Assembly (NCBI GenBank): GCA_900759325.1
Contig: CAAEUW010000011.1
Location: 1-42,031 of the forward strand
DNA: 42,031 nucleotides
Direction: 5' to 3'
Origin: an uncultured Peptostreptococcus sp.
Lineage (GTDB): Bacteria > Bacillota > Clostridia > Peptostreptococcales > Peptostreptococcaceae
A model generated the notes under the pieces. The model worked only from the letters and a program-made list of their open reading frames with translations, searched no databases and was not told the origin of the DNA. The position numbers and the translations under genes are program-made. This document shows, piece after piece, positions 34,534 through 42,031 of the stretch. Each line of letters begins with the position of its first letter. Position 1 is the first letter of the stretch.

Positions 34534-34743
34534 ATGTGTTCTAATGCTAGTATAACAAAAATCTTGGGAATTAACGATAAGAATTTAGTGATTTTAGGTA
34601 ACGAAAAATAAAATATTAAGGGGATAGAATATACAGTCCTAAGGGGAAAGTTTTCATATAGGCCAGCTTGCTGCCCTAAGTTTGGTATAGCCAATGAAAA
34701 TTATGACATAATTAAAAATGGAAGTCAGGCCAAAACAAGTTAA
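34534..34743 (+). pseudogene. ISL3-family transposase N-terminal fragment (relic)
   Basis: An ATG at 34534 with AAGGAG upstream opens SITKILGINDKNLVILGNEK, hits a TAA stop, then continues in the same frame as NIKGIEYTVLRGKFSYRPAC-CPKFGIANENYDIIKNG before further stops at 34741. This matches the N-terminal part of ISL3 transposases (LGIKDKNI ... Cys-rich finger ... NENFSIIKHG). The finger is damaged (a Cys is now Phe), one internal stop is present, and the catalytic rest is gone. No terminal inverted repeats are recognisable. Confidence 0.75.
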
Positions 34744-34804
34744 GAATAAACGAGATGAATAAGCTTAATACCAGGTCTAGAGAGTATAAAATACAAAAGG
34801 GCAA

Positions 34805-34946
34805 CATCCATAGCTATAATTTTGCTATGGATGCTGCTGCATAATTTAATAGATTTTATTGATTTAAATTATGTATGGGATTTGAAATATTTTCTTAATT
34901 ATTACCATATGATTTTTATATATTTGTAATTATCATTTAAAAAGTA
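34805..34946 (+). repeat. Regulatory repeat, copy 2 (decayed)
   Basis: A second copy of the sigH terminator/agrA promoter region. The stem CATCCATAGC/GCTATGGATG (34805-34814, 34824-34833) with the following GCTGC matches the 28151 hairpin but has lost its T run. Positions 34866-34946 align to 28201-28281 (66 of 81 identical by hand). The place of the TATAAT box now reads TAGAGA (34947-34952), so the promoter appears dead. No agrA-like sequence follows. The rest of the 796-base gap between 34335 and 35132 holds the ISL3 relic and A/T-rich sequence. Confidence 0.78.
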
Positions 34947-35061
34947 TAGAGACTGTGAGGTGTTAGTATGACTCAGTTAATGCAAATAATGGACTTAATA
35001 TTTAAAATTAAATAAATATTTAAAAATTCAATCAAAATACTTTATCTTATACTTATATATG

Positions 35062-35070
35062 TGTTATACT
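35062..35070 (+). promoter_or_regulatory. Extended -10 promoter for the ABC-transporter genes
   Basis: TGTTATACT (35062-35070) is an extended -10; no good -35 is visible. It lies about 62 bases before the first permease gene and is the best promoter candidate in the gap. Confidence 0.45.
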
Positions 35071-35131
35071 AAAATAAAAAATAGTAACTAAAATAATTAT
35101 ATTAAAAGACATCTTTTAGGAGGAGGATTAC

Positions 35132-35920
35132 ATGAATCTGATATCTCTAGAATTTAAAAGGGTTATAAAAAGTAAGATATTTTTAGGTGTTTTACTTTTT
35201 AATATTATTTTTTATTTTTATGCAAACTATAATATGAATAATATATATTTCATATCCTATAGAAATTTTTATATGAGGCTATTCTTTCTATCACCAGATA
35301 TGATAACCTCGATGAATACCTTCTATTTTTTACTGCCGATTTTAGCGGCCCTTGTTGGAAGTGATACTCTTGGACAAGATATAAGAAGTAAGGAGTATAT
35401 AAATATTTTAACTAGAACGCCTAGGCATAGGGTATTTCTAGTTAAGCTATTAATGTCTTTTATTAGTGCTGGGCTGGTGATGATATCAGTGTTTATCTTA
35501 GATGTATTAGTAAAATTAGCAATTTACCCAATCAATATGCCATCAGTTTTTCTAGGTGCTAATTTTCAATATAAAATGGGTATGTCAGACTTATTAGTTT
35601 ACCATCCAATGATATATACAATAGCTTCACTCTTATTTACATTTGCATTTTCAGGATTGATGGGTATAGTAGGCTTTACAATGTCACTTTTTGTAAATAA
35701 GAAATTAGTGGTAGTATCAACTCCTTTCATAATAAACATGCTTATTTGGAATCTGGTTAATATACTCAATATTAAAGACTATTCCGTTTCATCAATGCTC
35801 ATTTTTAGGATTACTCATAATAGGTATACGATTGTAGAATTACTACTAGCGTTTTTTGTACCTCTATTACTATCATTAATAATCATATTGATAAAGGAGA
35901 AAAAGTATGATTATATTTAA
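35132..35920 (+). CDS. ABC-2-type transporter permease, first of three
   Basis: A 262-residue protein with about six hydrophobic helices. A cytoplasmic N-terminus (MNLISLEFKRVIKSKIFLG) and the stretch DTLGQDIRSKEYINILTRTPRHRVFLVKL, between helices two and three, are typical of ABC-2 permeases related to those of antimicrobial-peptide immunity transporters. RBS AGGAGGA. It overlaps the next gene by 14 bases. The substrate is unknown. Confidence 0.82.
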   Translation: MNLISLEFKRVIKSKIFLGVLLFNIIFYFYANYNMNNIYFISYRNFYMRLFFLSPDMITSMNTFYFLLPILAALVGSDTLGQDIRSKEYINILTRTPRHRVFLVKLLMSFISAGLVMISVFILDVLVKLAIYPINMPSVFLGANFQYKMGMSDLLVYHPMIYTIASLLFTFAFSGLMGIVGFTMSLFVNKKLVVVSTPFIINMLIWNLVNILNIKDYSVSSMLIFRITHNRYTIVELLLAFFVPLLLSLIIILIKEKKYDYI

Positions 35921-36695
35921 ACATAATAAGATGAAAGATCTTGTTTTATATATGTTGCCAGCCATTGTGATAGTGACTTTTTTTTGCATGAAGATTAACT
36001 ATTCCATGATGGATGCATATAGTTTTTATAAAGATCTATCTATGTATGATATGTATATGATAATGATGACTGATCCATCAGTTGAATTTTTAATAAGTAT
36101 CCCTTTTCTGTTACTTATTATCCTATATGCAAGTAATAATAGAAGTTATGAACTGATGGTCAGGTTTAAATCAAGAAAACGTTTTGCAAAATATAAAATT
36201 ATAGAGATTATACTAGCAAATCTGGTAAATAGTTTGATTTTTTGTATATCCTTATATCTTTTTGCATACATATTTACAAATAAAACTGACTTTACTTGGT
36301 ATCAGGTAAATAGCCCTATATCAGTATTGTACAACGCTTCAAAAAAAATAGATGTAAACATTTTTATCAATAAGCAAAGTGTAGTTGTATTAAATCTATT
36401 ATTTTACTTTTTACGAAATGCTACCATATCCATGATGGTATTGATAGTATCTAGATATTTGGATAGATTATATAGCTTTGCACTAGTTGCGATACCATTT
36501 TTTATTTCAGCTTTCAGGAATGGGGTCTTGATATATTCTTATATATTAGATATAGAGTCTATAAATAGTCCGAAATTACTGCTAGCAAAATTATCATTTA
36601 CTGTAATTTTATTGTTTATGCTAGTATATATATACTTGTTTTTAGAGGAAAAAAGGGTGGGCGAAGATTTTGAATTTATTAAAAAGAGATTTTAA
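35907..36695 (+). CDS. ABC-type transporter permease-like protein, second of three
   Basis: A 262-residue integral membrane protein with about six helices and the cytoplasmic segment RSYELMVRFKSRKRFAKYKI. Its length and layout repeat those of the previous gene, although similarity is low. The AAAGGAG ribosome site lies within the end of the preceding gene. Overlap with the next gene is 26 bases. Confidence 0.72.
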   Translation: MIIFKHNKMKDLVLYMLPAIVIVTFFCMKINYSMMDAYSFYKDLSMYDMYMIMMTDPSVEFLISIPFLLLIILYASNNRSYELMVRFKSRKRFAKYKIIEIILANLVNSLIFCISLYLFAYIFTNKTDFTWYQVNSPISVLYNASKKIDVNIFINKQSVVVLNLLFYFLRNATISMMVLIVSRYLDRLYSFALVAIPFFISAFRNGVLIYSYILDIESINSPKLLLAKLSFTVILLFMLVYIYLFLEEKRVGEDFEFIKKRF

Positions 36696-37371
36696 ATTTG
36701 GTATAGATAAATCAAAAAGGAATATACTTGTATTTATAATTTTTATTGTTATGCCATTGATTGTTTGTATCAATTTTTACAAAGATTATAGTTATGTAGT
36801 CTCATACCTTATACTACCAAAGCTTGATACTAGGGAAAATATATTTGGTAGTAATATATTTTTTGTTACATTACAAATACTTGTTATGTACATTTTCAGT
36901 TCGTATATTTACGAAGACTTATTCAATTATAATAAACTGATTTTAACGAGGTATAGGAGTAGAACTTCACTAGCGGTTAGCAAGATGGTCTTTATTTGTA
37001 TTAGTAGTACCATATTTATATCAATTGTTATGCTCACTGTTTATATAGGGTGCCTCTTCAATAAAGTATATATTAGAGACTTATACTTGTTAGGGAAAAT
37101 TTTTATTTCATATAGTATAGGGGCTATTTCACTAGGTATATTCAATTTGCTTGTATCAATAAAATTTGGTGAGCATATAGGAGTATTTGTAGCTATATGT
37201 TCAGTGGCATTTAATTTAGTTTCTGGATCGGGATTTCTTCCAGGTGGTGGATATATGCTAGTTTTACAAGATGGAAGTATGTATATTGGAGGTCTAATTT
37301 ACAATACTATTTTGATTTTATCAACGAGCTTTTTGGTGGTATTTTTTTATAAAGAAATAGATTTGATATAG
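36670..37371 (+). CDS. ABC-type transporter permease-like protein, third of three
   Basis: A 233-residue membrane protein with about six helices; the loop LFNYNKLILTRYRSRTSLAVSKM corresponds to the coupling region of the other two. It starts with TTG at 36670. It is followed 15 bases later by the ATPase gene, with GGAGGGCGG between, so the three permeases and the ATPase form one operon. Confidence 0.72.
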   Translation: MNLLKRDFKFGIDKSKRNILVFIIFIVMPLIVCINFYKDYSYVVSYLILPKLDTRENIFGSNIFFVTLQILVMYIFSSYIYEDLFNYNKLILTRYRSRTSLAVSKMVFICISSTIFISIVMLTVYIGCLFNKVYIRDLYLLGKIFISYSIGAISLGIFNLLVSIKFGEHIGVFVAICSVAFNLVSGSGFLPGGGYMLVLQDGSMYIGGLIYNTILILSTSFLVVFFYKEIDLI

Positions 37372-37386
37372 GAGGGCGGTTATTAT

Positions 37387-38049
37387 ATGGCTTTAATCAG
37401 GTTATTAAATGTTGAAAAGAAAATAAAAAACAAGTATGTATTGGAAAATATTAACCTTGATATTGAAGAAGGTAAAATTTATGGCTTTATAGGACATAAT
37501 GGTTGCGGAAAAACAATGTTATTTAGGGCTATTTGTAATTTTATTAATCTAACAGCAGGAAAAATATATGTCAAGGATGTAAAGCTTCAACCAAAGGCAT
37601 TTTATCCAGTAAGACTTGGTGCAGTTATTGAGTATCCAGGATTTATTGATTCATATACAGGAATGGAAAATCTTGAATACCTAGCTGATATAAATAAATA
37701 TATAGATAAAAATGCTATTTTAGATGTTATGAAACAAGTAGGTCTATATGATTTTAAGGATGAAAAAGTAAAAAAATATTCTTTGGGAATGAGGCAAAAG
37801 CTTGGAATTGTCCAGGCAATAATGGAAGACCAAGAATTACTAGTTTTTGATGAGCCAACAAATGCTCTTGACGAGGACTCTATCAAGATATTTAGAGAAA
37901 TAATGATAAGCAAAAAAAAGCAAGGTAAAACAATACTTATTGCCAGCCACCATAAGGAAGACCTTGAAGACTTGTTCGATTACATAGTTAAAATGAGTAA
38001 TGGTAGAATAGAGAGTGTTATTAAGAGGTGTACAGATGAACAAATATAA
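37387..38049 (+). CDS. ABC transporter ATP-binding protein (BcrA-like)
   Basis: A 220-residue ATPase: Walker A GHNGCGKTM, signature YSLGMRQKLGI, Walker B LLVFDEPTNALD and the switch His in IASHHKED. The family most often powers bacitracin/lantibiotic-type peptide efflux or immunity with ABC-2 permeases, which is the setting here. The last 14 bases overlap the next gene. Confidence 0.93.
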   Translation: MALIRLLNVEKKIKNKYVLENINLDIEEGKIYGFIGHNGCGKTMLFRAICNFINLTAGKIYVKDVKLQPKAFYPVRLGAVIEYPGFIDSYTGMENLEYLADINKYIDKNAILDVMKQVGLYDFKDEKVKKYSLGMRQKLGIVQAIMEDQELLVFDEPTNALDEDSIKIFREIMISKKKQGKTILIASHHKEDLEDLFDYIVKMSNGRIESVIKRCTDEQI

Positions 38050-38530
38050 AGTTATTACTTTTACAATTTGTCTTGTATTGTTAGCTTTTTATTCATGTAG
38101 AATTTATCAAGTAAATAAAAATGCACCCAATTTAAGAGATTATACAATGGAAACCCTAGGAAAAGAGTTTAATGCATTTGGTGGTAAAATGACTGTGAAA
38201 GACATAGACCTTGTGAAAACTAAAGATTTGGATATTGCTAAGGATCTTGGTGATATGAGTAAGAATTTTATCGATTATACTATAGACCGATATGTAAGAG
38301 TAGATTATACAATAAAGGGTGTTGATAACAAAGAAAATTTAGATATCAAGTTAAATCTAAATGAATATATTTTTAATGATGGTTTACCAGCGTCTAAAAA
38401 AATTGGAATTGATGAGTATAGGTATTTGATACCAGTACCTAATGAAGCGCAGATAAAAGACGGTGATATAAAGGTATTTATCAGCAATATTAAAAGCAAC
38501 GAATTAGAGCATCATTATATAAGGAGATAA
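38036..38530 (+). CDS. Membrane-anchored extracytoplasmic protein, unknown
   Basis: A 164-residue protein with one N-terminal hydrophobic segment (VITFTICLVLLAFYS) followed by a soluble, probably beta-rich domain. A Cys follows the helix (FYSCR) but the lipobox is poor. The ATG at 38036 has AGAGGTG upstream and lies within the end of the ATPase gene. It is paired with the next gene, which has the same layout; both probably act as accessory proteins of the transporter. Confidence 0.72.
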   Translation: MNKYKVITFTICLVLLAFYSCRIYQVNKNAPNLRDYTMETLGKEFNAFGGKMTVKDIDLVKTKDLDIAKDLGDMSKNFIDYTIDRYVRVDYTIKGVDNKENLDIKLNLNEYIFNDGLPASKKIGIDEYRYLIPVPNEAQIKDGDIKVFISNIKSNELEHHYIRR

Positions 38531-38532
38531 AA

Positions 38533-39048
38533 ATGAATAAAAAAATAGCAATTGCCATAGTCGCAATAATTATTGTTATAGGCACTAGTTTTATTATCAG
38601 TATGAAGGATAGTAACAAAAATATAAATGCACCTCCAGTTAAAGTTTCAAGCAAAAATTTACCAGTCAAGGTTGAGGATATAGAGATAGAGGTGAAGAAA
38701 ATAAAAAATGAAAAAGATGAAATTTTACTTTATTTAAGGGCAAAAAATAAAAGTAAATTAGATATTTCATACTTGGGAGTGGATGTAAGTGATGGAAATA
38801 AATTAGATGCAAGGGTGGAATATTTACGGACAATAAAGTCTGGAGGTAAAACAGACAACTATGACAGTATAAAAAATAGCACAGATGATAGAACTAAAAT
38901 ACCAGTCAAGGGTAATGATGGAGATGTGCTGCATGATGTCAATGAGATTAAAATAAAAAATATAGCATATGTATTTAAAGACAAGGGAAATAGAAAGATG
39001 GTAGAATACAATGTGGATAGTGGTGAATACACAATATCTGATTATTAG
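38533..39048 (+). CDS. Second membrane-anchored extracytoplasmic protein, unknown
   Basis: A 171-residue protein: a short charged start, one helix (IAIAIVAIIIVIGTSFII), a linker, then a domain with alternating charged strands (VEDIEIEVKKIKNEKDEILLY). The overall plan, KIKN/YLRAKNKSKLDISYL, resembles beta-sandwich accessory domains of the DUF4352/DUF5028 type, but I cannot assign a family. Two bases separate it from the preceding gene. Confidence 0.7.
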   Translation: MNKKIAIAIVAIIIVIGTSFIISMKDSNKNINAPPVKVSSKNLPVKVEDIEIEVKKIKNEKDEILLYLRAKNKSKLDISYLGVDVSDGNKLDARVEYLRTIKSGGKTDNYDSIKNSTDDRTKIPVKGNDGDVLHDVNEIKIKNIAYVFKDKGNRKMVEYNVDSGEYTISDY

Positions 39049-39107
39049 TGATTAATTTTTACCACCTATTGTGTTTTATGAACAATTAATTAGTGGGAGA
39101 TGATTTT

Positions 39108-41540
39108 ATGAATATGTATATTTTGGGGTTGAAATATCTAAAAAGTCACGCAAAAAGGGCTATATATTTAAGTATAATTATAGTATTTTCTCTGGTAAGT
39201 GTAATTTCAATGTCTATTGCTACTAAAAGCCAAATGATAAACGCAAAGAAATTTATCGATGAAAATTCAGCACTCTATGGAGCTGTAGCAAATAATATAG
39301 ATAAAACAACACTAGATAATATAGAAAATAGTAAACGTGTAGATAAGGTATATCAAACAAAAAATATAGGAGAATTCATTGAGAACAATGGTAAGATATT
39401 ACTTTTAGAAGAGTATAATAAAAAAGTGAATGAAATTAGTAAACTTAAGCTGGTTTTGGGGAGATTACCATTTAATGACGAGGAAGCCGTATTGTTAGAT
39501 GGGACTGGAAATCATAAAATCGGAGACTATATCGATGGAGTTGTAAAAGTAAATTATGAAGAAAATGGAATCAACAAAATTAGATATGTTTCAAAAAAAA
39601 TCAAAATAACTGGTATTGTATATAATAAGATTGAGTCAACTGAGACGAGGGGGATGGATCAATTATATATTAAAATGGGAGATGGTTTTAAAAATACAAT
39701 TCCAGACAAGTTTAATGCATATATTAGTTTTAAGACTGGATTTAAGGATCCAGAGGGTGAATCTTATGGATTAAATACAGAATTAAACTTACCTCAAAAT
39801 CTAGTTACATATAATAAAATATTAGAGAACACGGAAAATACATATAGGCAATTTTTTATTGCTTCACCAGACGTAAAAAATTTAATTTTAGCAGGTATAC
39901 TATTTCCGTTAGTTTTCTTGTTTATTGCATCTAGAGATGTATTTGCAGATGCTGCCCTTCTTAGGGTTGTAGGGTCAAGTAAGAAAAAAGTATTTTTTAT
40001 CTTTGGTTTAGAAAAAGTACTAATTATATTAATTAGTAATATTATTAGCTTTATTTTATCATATTATACATCGTTAATTTATATGAAAAAAGTGAACTTC
40101 ACCTTGTTTTCAGACGATCTATTTAGACTAATGGATAAAAGCATATATATGGATTATAGAACCTACATAATTTCCTTTATTATTTCGATTATACCTTTTG
40201 CGATTGTTTTCTTATATGAATTTTATGTGATAAATAATTTAAGTGTAGTCGATTTAACCAACTATAATCATAGAAGAAAAAAAATCAATAGAATCTTACT
40301 AAGACCAACTACAAAAATACATAAGAAACTATTGTTAATAAATATACAAAAAAATGCTATATATTTGATGGTACCGGTTATTATGTTGAGCTTATCACTG
40401 TCTAGATATGTAATTAATATTAATAAAGATTATTTTGATAAGAATGTTGATTCTTCAGTAAATTTTCTTATGGGAAGAGAATATAACCTTAAAAATCTAA
40501 GTAATATTTATAGACCAAAATCCAACTTGAATGATAGAAATATAGGTAAGTTCAGAGATGATAATAGAATTAAAAATATCGTTACTAAATCTAGTAAAGA
40601 GGCCTATTTTATCAGTGATGGAAAGATGTTTAATGAATACTTTTTAAATGATAGAGATTTAAATGGTAAAGAAATAGAAACAGTTATCACAGGAGTAGAT
40701 GATGACTTCCTAATAAAAAATGGATTTATAAGAAATGATAAATTCAAATCGACTTCAGAATACCCAGTAGCCTATCTTAGATCGAAGGTCTATAATAAAT
40801 TAGAAACGAAGATGATACCAACTATGAAAAATATAAAAGTTGGAGATGTAATAAAGATTAAAGTTGCCCAATACTCCAATGGAAGAGAAGCCTACAAAAC
40901 GAAAAAAATTATTGTTGGTGGATTTATTGATGATTTAAAATGGTCAAGAAAAGTAGTTTCACAGGTGCTACTTCCTGAAATAATCACTGATACAGATAAT
41001 TTTAAGAAATTAGTAGGATATGGAGGTGCTGATGAAATAAATTTCAATTATAATGGCAATAGTAAAAATCTAAGAGCACATATGGATAAAGTGTTAGGAA
41101 AGAATAACTACAAAATTATATCCAAAACCGAATTTAAGTATATTGATCTATATGAACATAGAGTATTAATGAAAAATATTATTATAAATAGTATTTATAT
41201 TTCAGTGCTGTCAATAATAACAATATATACAAGCTTAAATATGATTTTTGAACAAAGAAAAAGAGAAAATACTATAATGAGATATATTGGTCTATCAAAA
41301 AAGAGTATGATATTTATGTATATCAAGGAGAGTGTATTCTGGGCGATAGTATCAGGGGCAATAATGTTTGGAATAGTATTGTATAAATCAATTTATGACT
41401 ACTTAGTTCATATAAAATATCTTGGTGGCGGATATAAAATGGTATTTAGCTTTGAGACGGTATCATTAGCAACATTATATGTAAGTGTATTGTTTGCTTT
41501 GGTTTATATTGTAGTTTTAAAAAAGAGGATTGAAGAGTAG
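39108..41540 (+). CDS. FtsX-like ABC transporter permease (large)
   Basis: An 810-residue membrane protein. It has an N-terminal helix (about 17-35), a long extracellular domain, three helices near 255-375 (LAGILFPLVFLFIAS...; MKKV...; IISFIISIIPFAIVFL), a second long extracellular domain with its own leading helix, and a final helix trio with the FtsX-type loop MIFEQRKRENTIMRYIGLSKKSMIFMYIKESV. This duplicated FtsX layout is found in exporters of peptides or lipoproteins. An upstream GTG at 39093 is in frame, but the ATG at 39108 has GGGAGATG before it. The matching ATPase follows at 41688. Confidence 0.88.
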   Translation: MNMYILGLKYLKSHAKRAIYLSIIIVFSLVSVISMSIATKSQMINAKKFIDENSALYGAVANNIDKTTLDNIENSKRVDKVYQTKNIGEFIENNGKILLLEEYNKKVNEISKLKLVLGRLPFNDEEAVLLDGTGNHKIGDYIDGVVKVNYEENGINKIRYVSKKIKITGIVYNKIESTETRGMDQLYIKMGDGFKNTIPDKFNAYISFKTGFKDPEGESYGLNTELNLPQNLVTYNKILENTENTYRQFFIASPDVKNLILAGILFPLVFLFIASRDVFADAALLRVVGSSKKKVFFIFGLEKVLIILISNIISFILSYYTSLIYMKKVNFTLFSDDLFRLMDKSIYMDYRTYIISFIISIIPFAIVFLYEFYVINNLSVVDLTNYNHRRKKINRILLRPTTKIHKKLLLINIQKNAIYLMVPVIMLSLSLSRYVININKDYFDKNVDSSVNFLMGREYNLKNLSNIYRPKSNLNDRNIGKFRDDNRIKNIVTKSSKEAYFISDGKMFNEYFLNDRDLNGKEIETVITGVDDDFLIKNGFIRNDKFKSTSEYPVAYLRSKVYNKLETKMIPTMKNIKVGDVIKIKVAQYSNGREAYKTKKIIVGGFIDDLKWSRKVVSQVLLPEIITDTDNFKKLVGYGGADEINFNYNGNSKNLRAHMDKVLGKNNYKIISKTEFKYIDLYEHRVLMKNIIINSIYISVLSIITIYTSLNMIFEQRKRENTIMRYIGLSKKSMIFMYIKESVFWAIVSGAIMFGIVLYKSIYDYLVHIKYLGGGYKMVFSFETVSLATLYVSVLFALVYIVVLKKRIEE

Positions 41541-41609
41541 AATATTATATATTAAAACAAATAATATGTAGTTAAATAAATTATTAATATATGATTTAGG
41601 AGAGGTGTA

Positions 41610-41684
41610 ATGTTATCAGTTGCAATTATAGATACTGGCGTTGATTTTTTTGATGAAGAAGTTAAAAGAATGAAAGAGGAATAA
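41610..41684 (+). CDS. 24-codon ORF resembling the N-terminal catalytic-Asp segment of a subtilase
   Basis: An ATG at 41610, with the excellent ribosome site AGGAGAGGTGTA, encodes 24 residues that include VAIIDTGVDFF, the motif around the catalytic Asp of S8 (subtilisin) proteases, then stops. It may be the first segment of a decayed protease gene whose rest was deleted, or a true short peptide. It lies between the FtsX permease and its ATPase, three bases before the latter. Confidence 0.5.
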   Translation: MLSVAIIDTGVDFFDEEVKRMKEE

Positions 41685-41687
41685 ACT

Positions 41688-42031
41688 ATGAAAAAATTAT
41701 TAGCAAATAACATAAAAAAATATTATGGCAAAGACGATTGTATAGTAAAGGCGGTTGACGATATTTCTTTAGAAATTGAATGTGGAAAGTTTACTTCAAT
41801 TGTAGGTACATCGGGTAGTGGAAAATCAACATTACTTCACTGTATGGCTGGCCTTGATAAACCAACATTTGGAAATGTGTATCTAGGAGAGAATGATATT
41901 TATACACTGAGTGATGATGAGTTATCTAAAATAAGAAGACAAGAATTTGGATTTATATTCCAAAGCTTTAACCTAATACCAGTCCTTAATGTTTATGATA
42001 ATATAATCCTACCAATCCAGCTAGATGGAAA
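41688..42031 (+). CDS. ABC transporter ATP-binding protein, LolD/MacB type (partial, runs off the right edge)
   Basis: The first 114 codons of an ATPase: Walker A GTSGSGKST, Q-loop region FGFIFQSFNLIP, and the LSDDELSKIRR stretch characteristic of the LolD/MacB/BceA group. It is the partner of the FtsX permease at 39108. The signature and Walker B motifs lie beyond the window. Confidence 0.93.
   Translation, partial: MKKLLANNIKKYYGKDDCIVKAVDDISLEIECGKFTSIVGTSGSGKSTLLHCMAGLDKPTFGNVYLGENDIYTLSDDELSKIRRQEFGFIFQSFNLIPVLNVYDNIILPIQLDG

Noticed and set aside
1..42031. CRISPR array, tRNA or rRNA genes, intact insertion sequence or prophage
   Set aside because: I saw no regularly spaced repeats, no tRNA or rRNA consensus segments on either strand, and only a single transposase fragment.

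Overview
This AT-rich Gram-positive window is most consistent with a member of the Peptostreptococcaceae, probably Peptostreptococcus. Evidence for this is the order dnaA-dnaN-yaaA-recF-gyrB-gyrA followed directly by rsbV-rsbW-sigB (as I recall it from Clostridioides difficile), the secreted proteins with CWB2 wall-anchoring repeats including a Cwp84-like cysteine protease, heavy use of AGG/ATA/CTA codons, and many TTG and GTG starts. The genus is inferred, not proven.

Layout. (1) 1-2991, minus strand: a T-box leader with a consensus promoter for a gene beyond the left edge, then the pantothenate operon panG-panB-panC. (2) 3145-5666, minus strand: rpmH-rnpA-yidD-yidC-jag with its own promoter and terminator. 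(3) 5667-7748: a bipartite replication origin, with DnaA boxes on both sides of dnaA and a DnaA-trio next to an AT-rich unwinding tract before dnaN. (4) 7749-16219, plus strand: dnaN, yaaA, recF, gyrB, gyrA and the sigma-B partner-switch genes rsbV, rsbW and sigB. (5) 16506-21530: a 60-residue HTH-like protein, an MscS channel, a convergent YkvI-type transporter, and a two-gene permease system whose first protein is a P-loop GTPase fused to a UPF0718 permease. (6) 21673-28018: a secreted C1A protease with CWB2 repeats, then cysS-mrnC-rlmB-yacP-sigH.

(7) 28019-42031 is accessory, more AT-rich, and sits where many Firmicutes carry rpmG-secE-nusG and ribosomal protein genes. It begins with a peptide quorum-sensing locus arranged as agrA-agrC, terminator, promoter, agrD-agrB. 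The agrD gene is only 44 codons long and starts with GTG. Directly downstream are a CWB2-NlpC/P60 wall hydrolase, a CWB2-only secreted protein and a small membrane protein. Next comes a decayed region with an ISL3-type transposase relic and a degraded second copy of the agrA promoter region. The window ends in an ABC-transporter block: three permeases plus an ATPase, two anchored extracytoplasmic proteins, a large FtsX permease, a 24-codon ORF that looks like the start of a subtilase, and the first part of a LolD/MacB-type ATPase.

Functional reading. The left two thirds are ordinary core chromosome around oriC. The right third looks like a cell-surface and intercellular communication island in which a thiolactone peptide could control wall proteins and peptide-handling transporters. 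The signalling genes are well supported; the regulatory links are inference.
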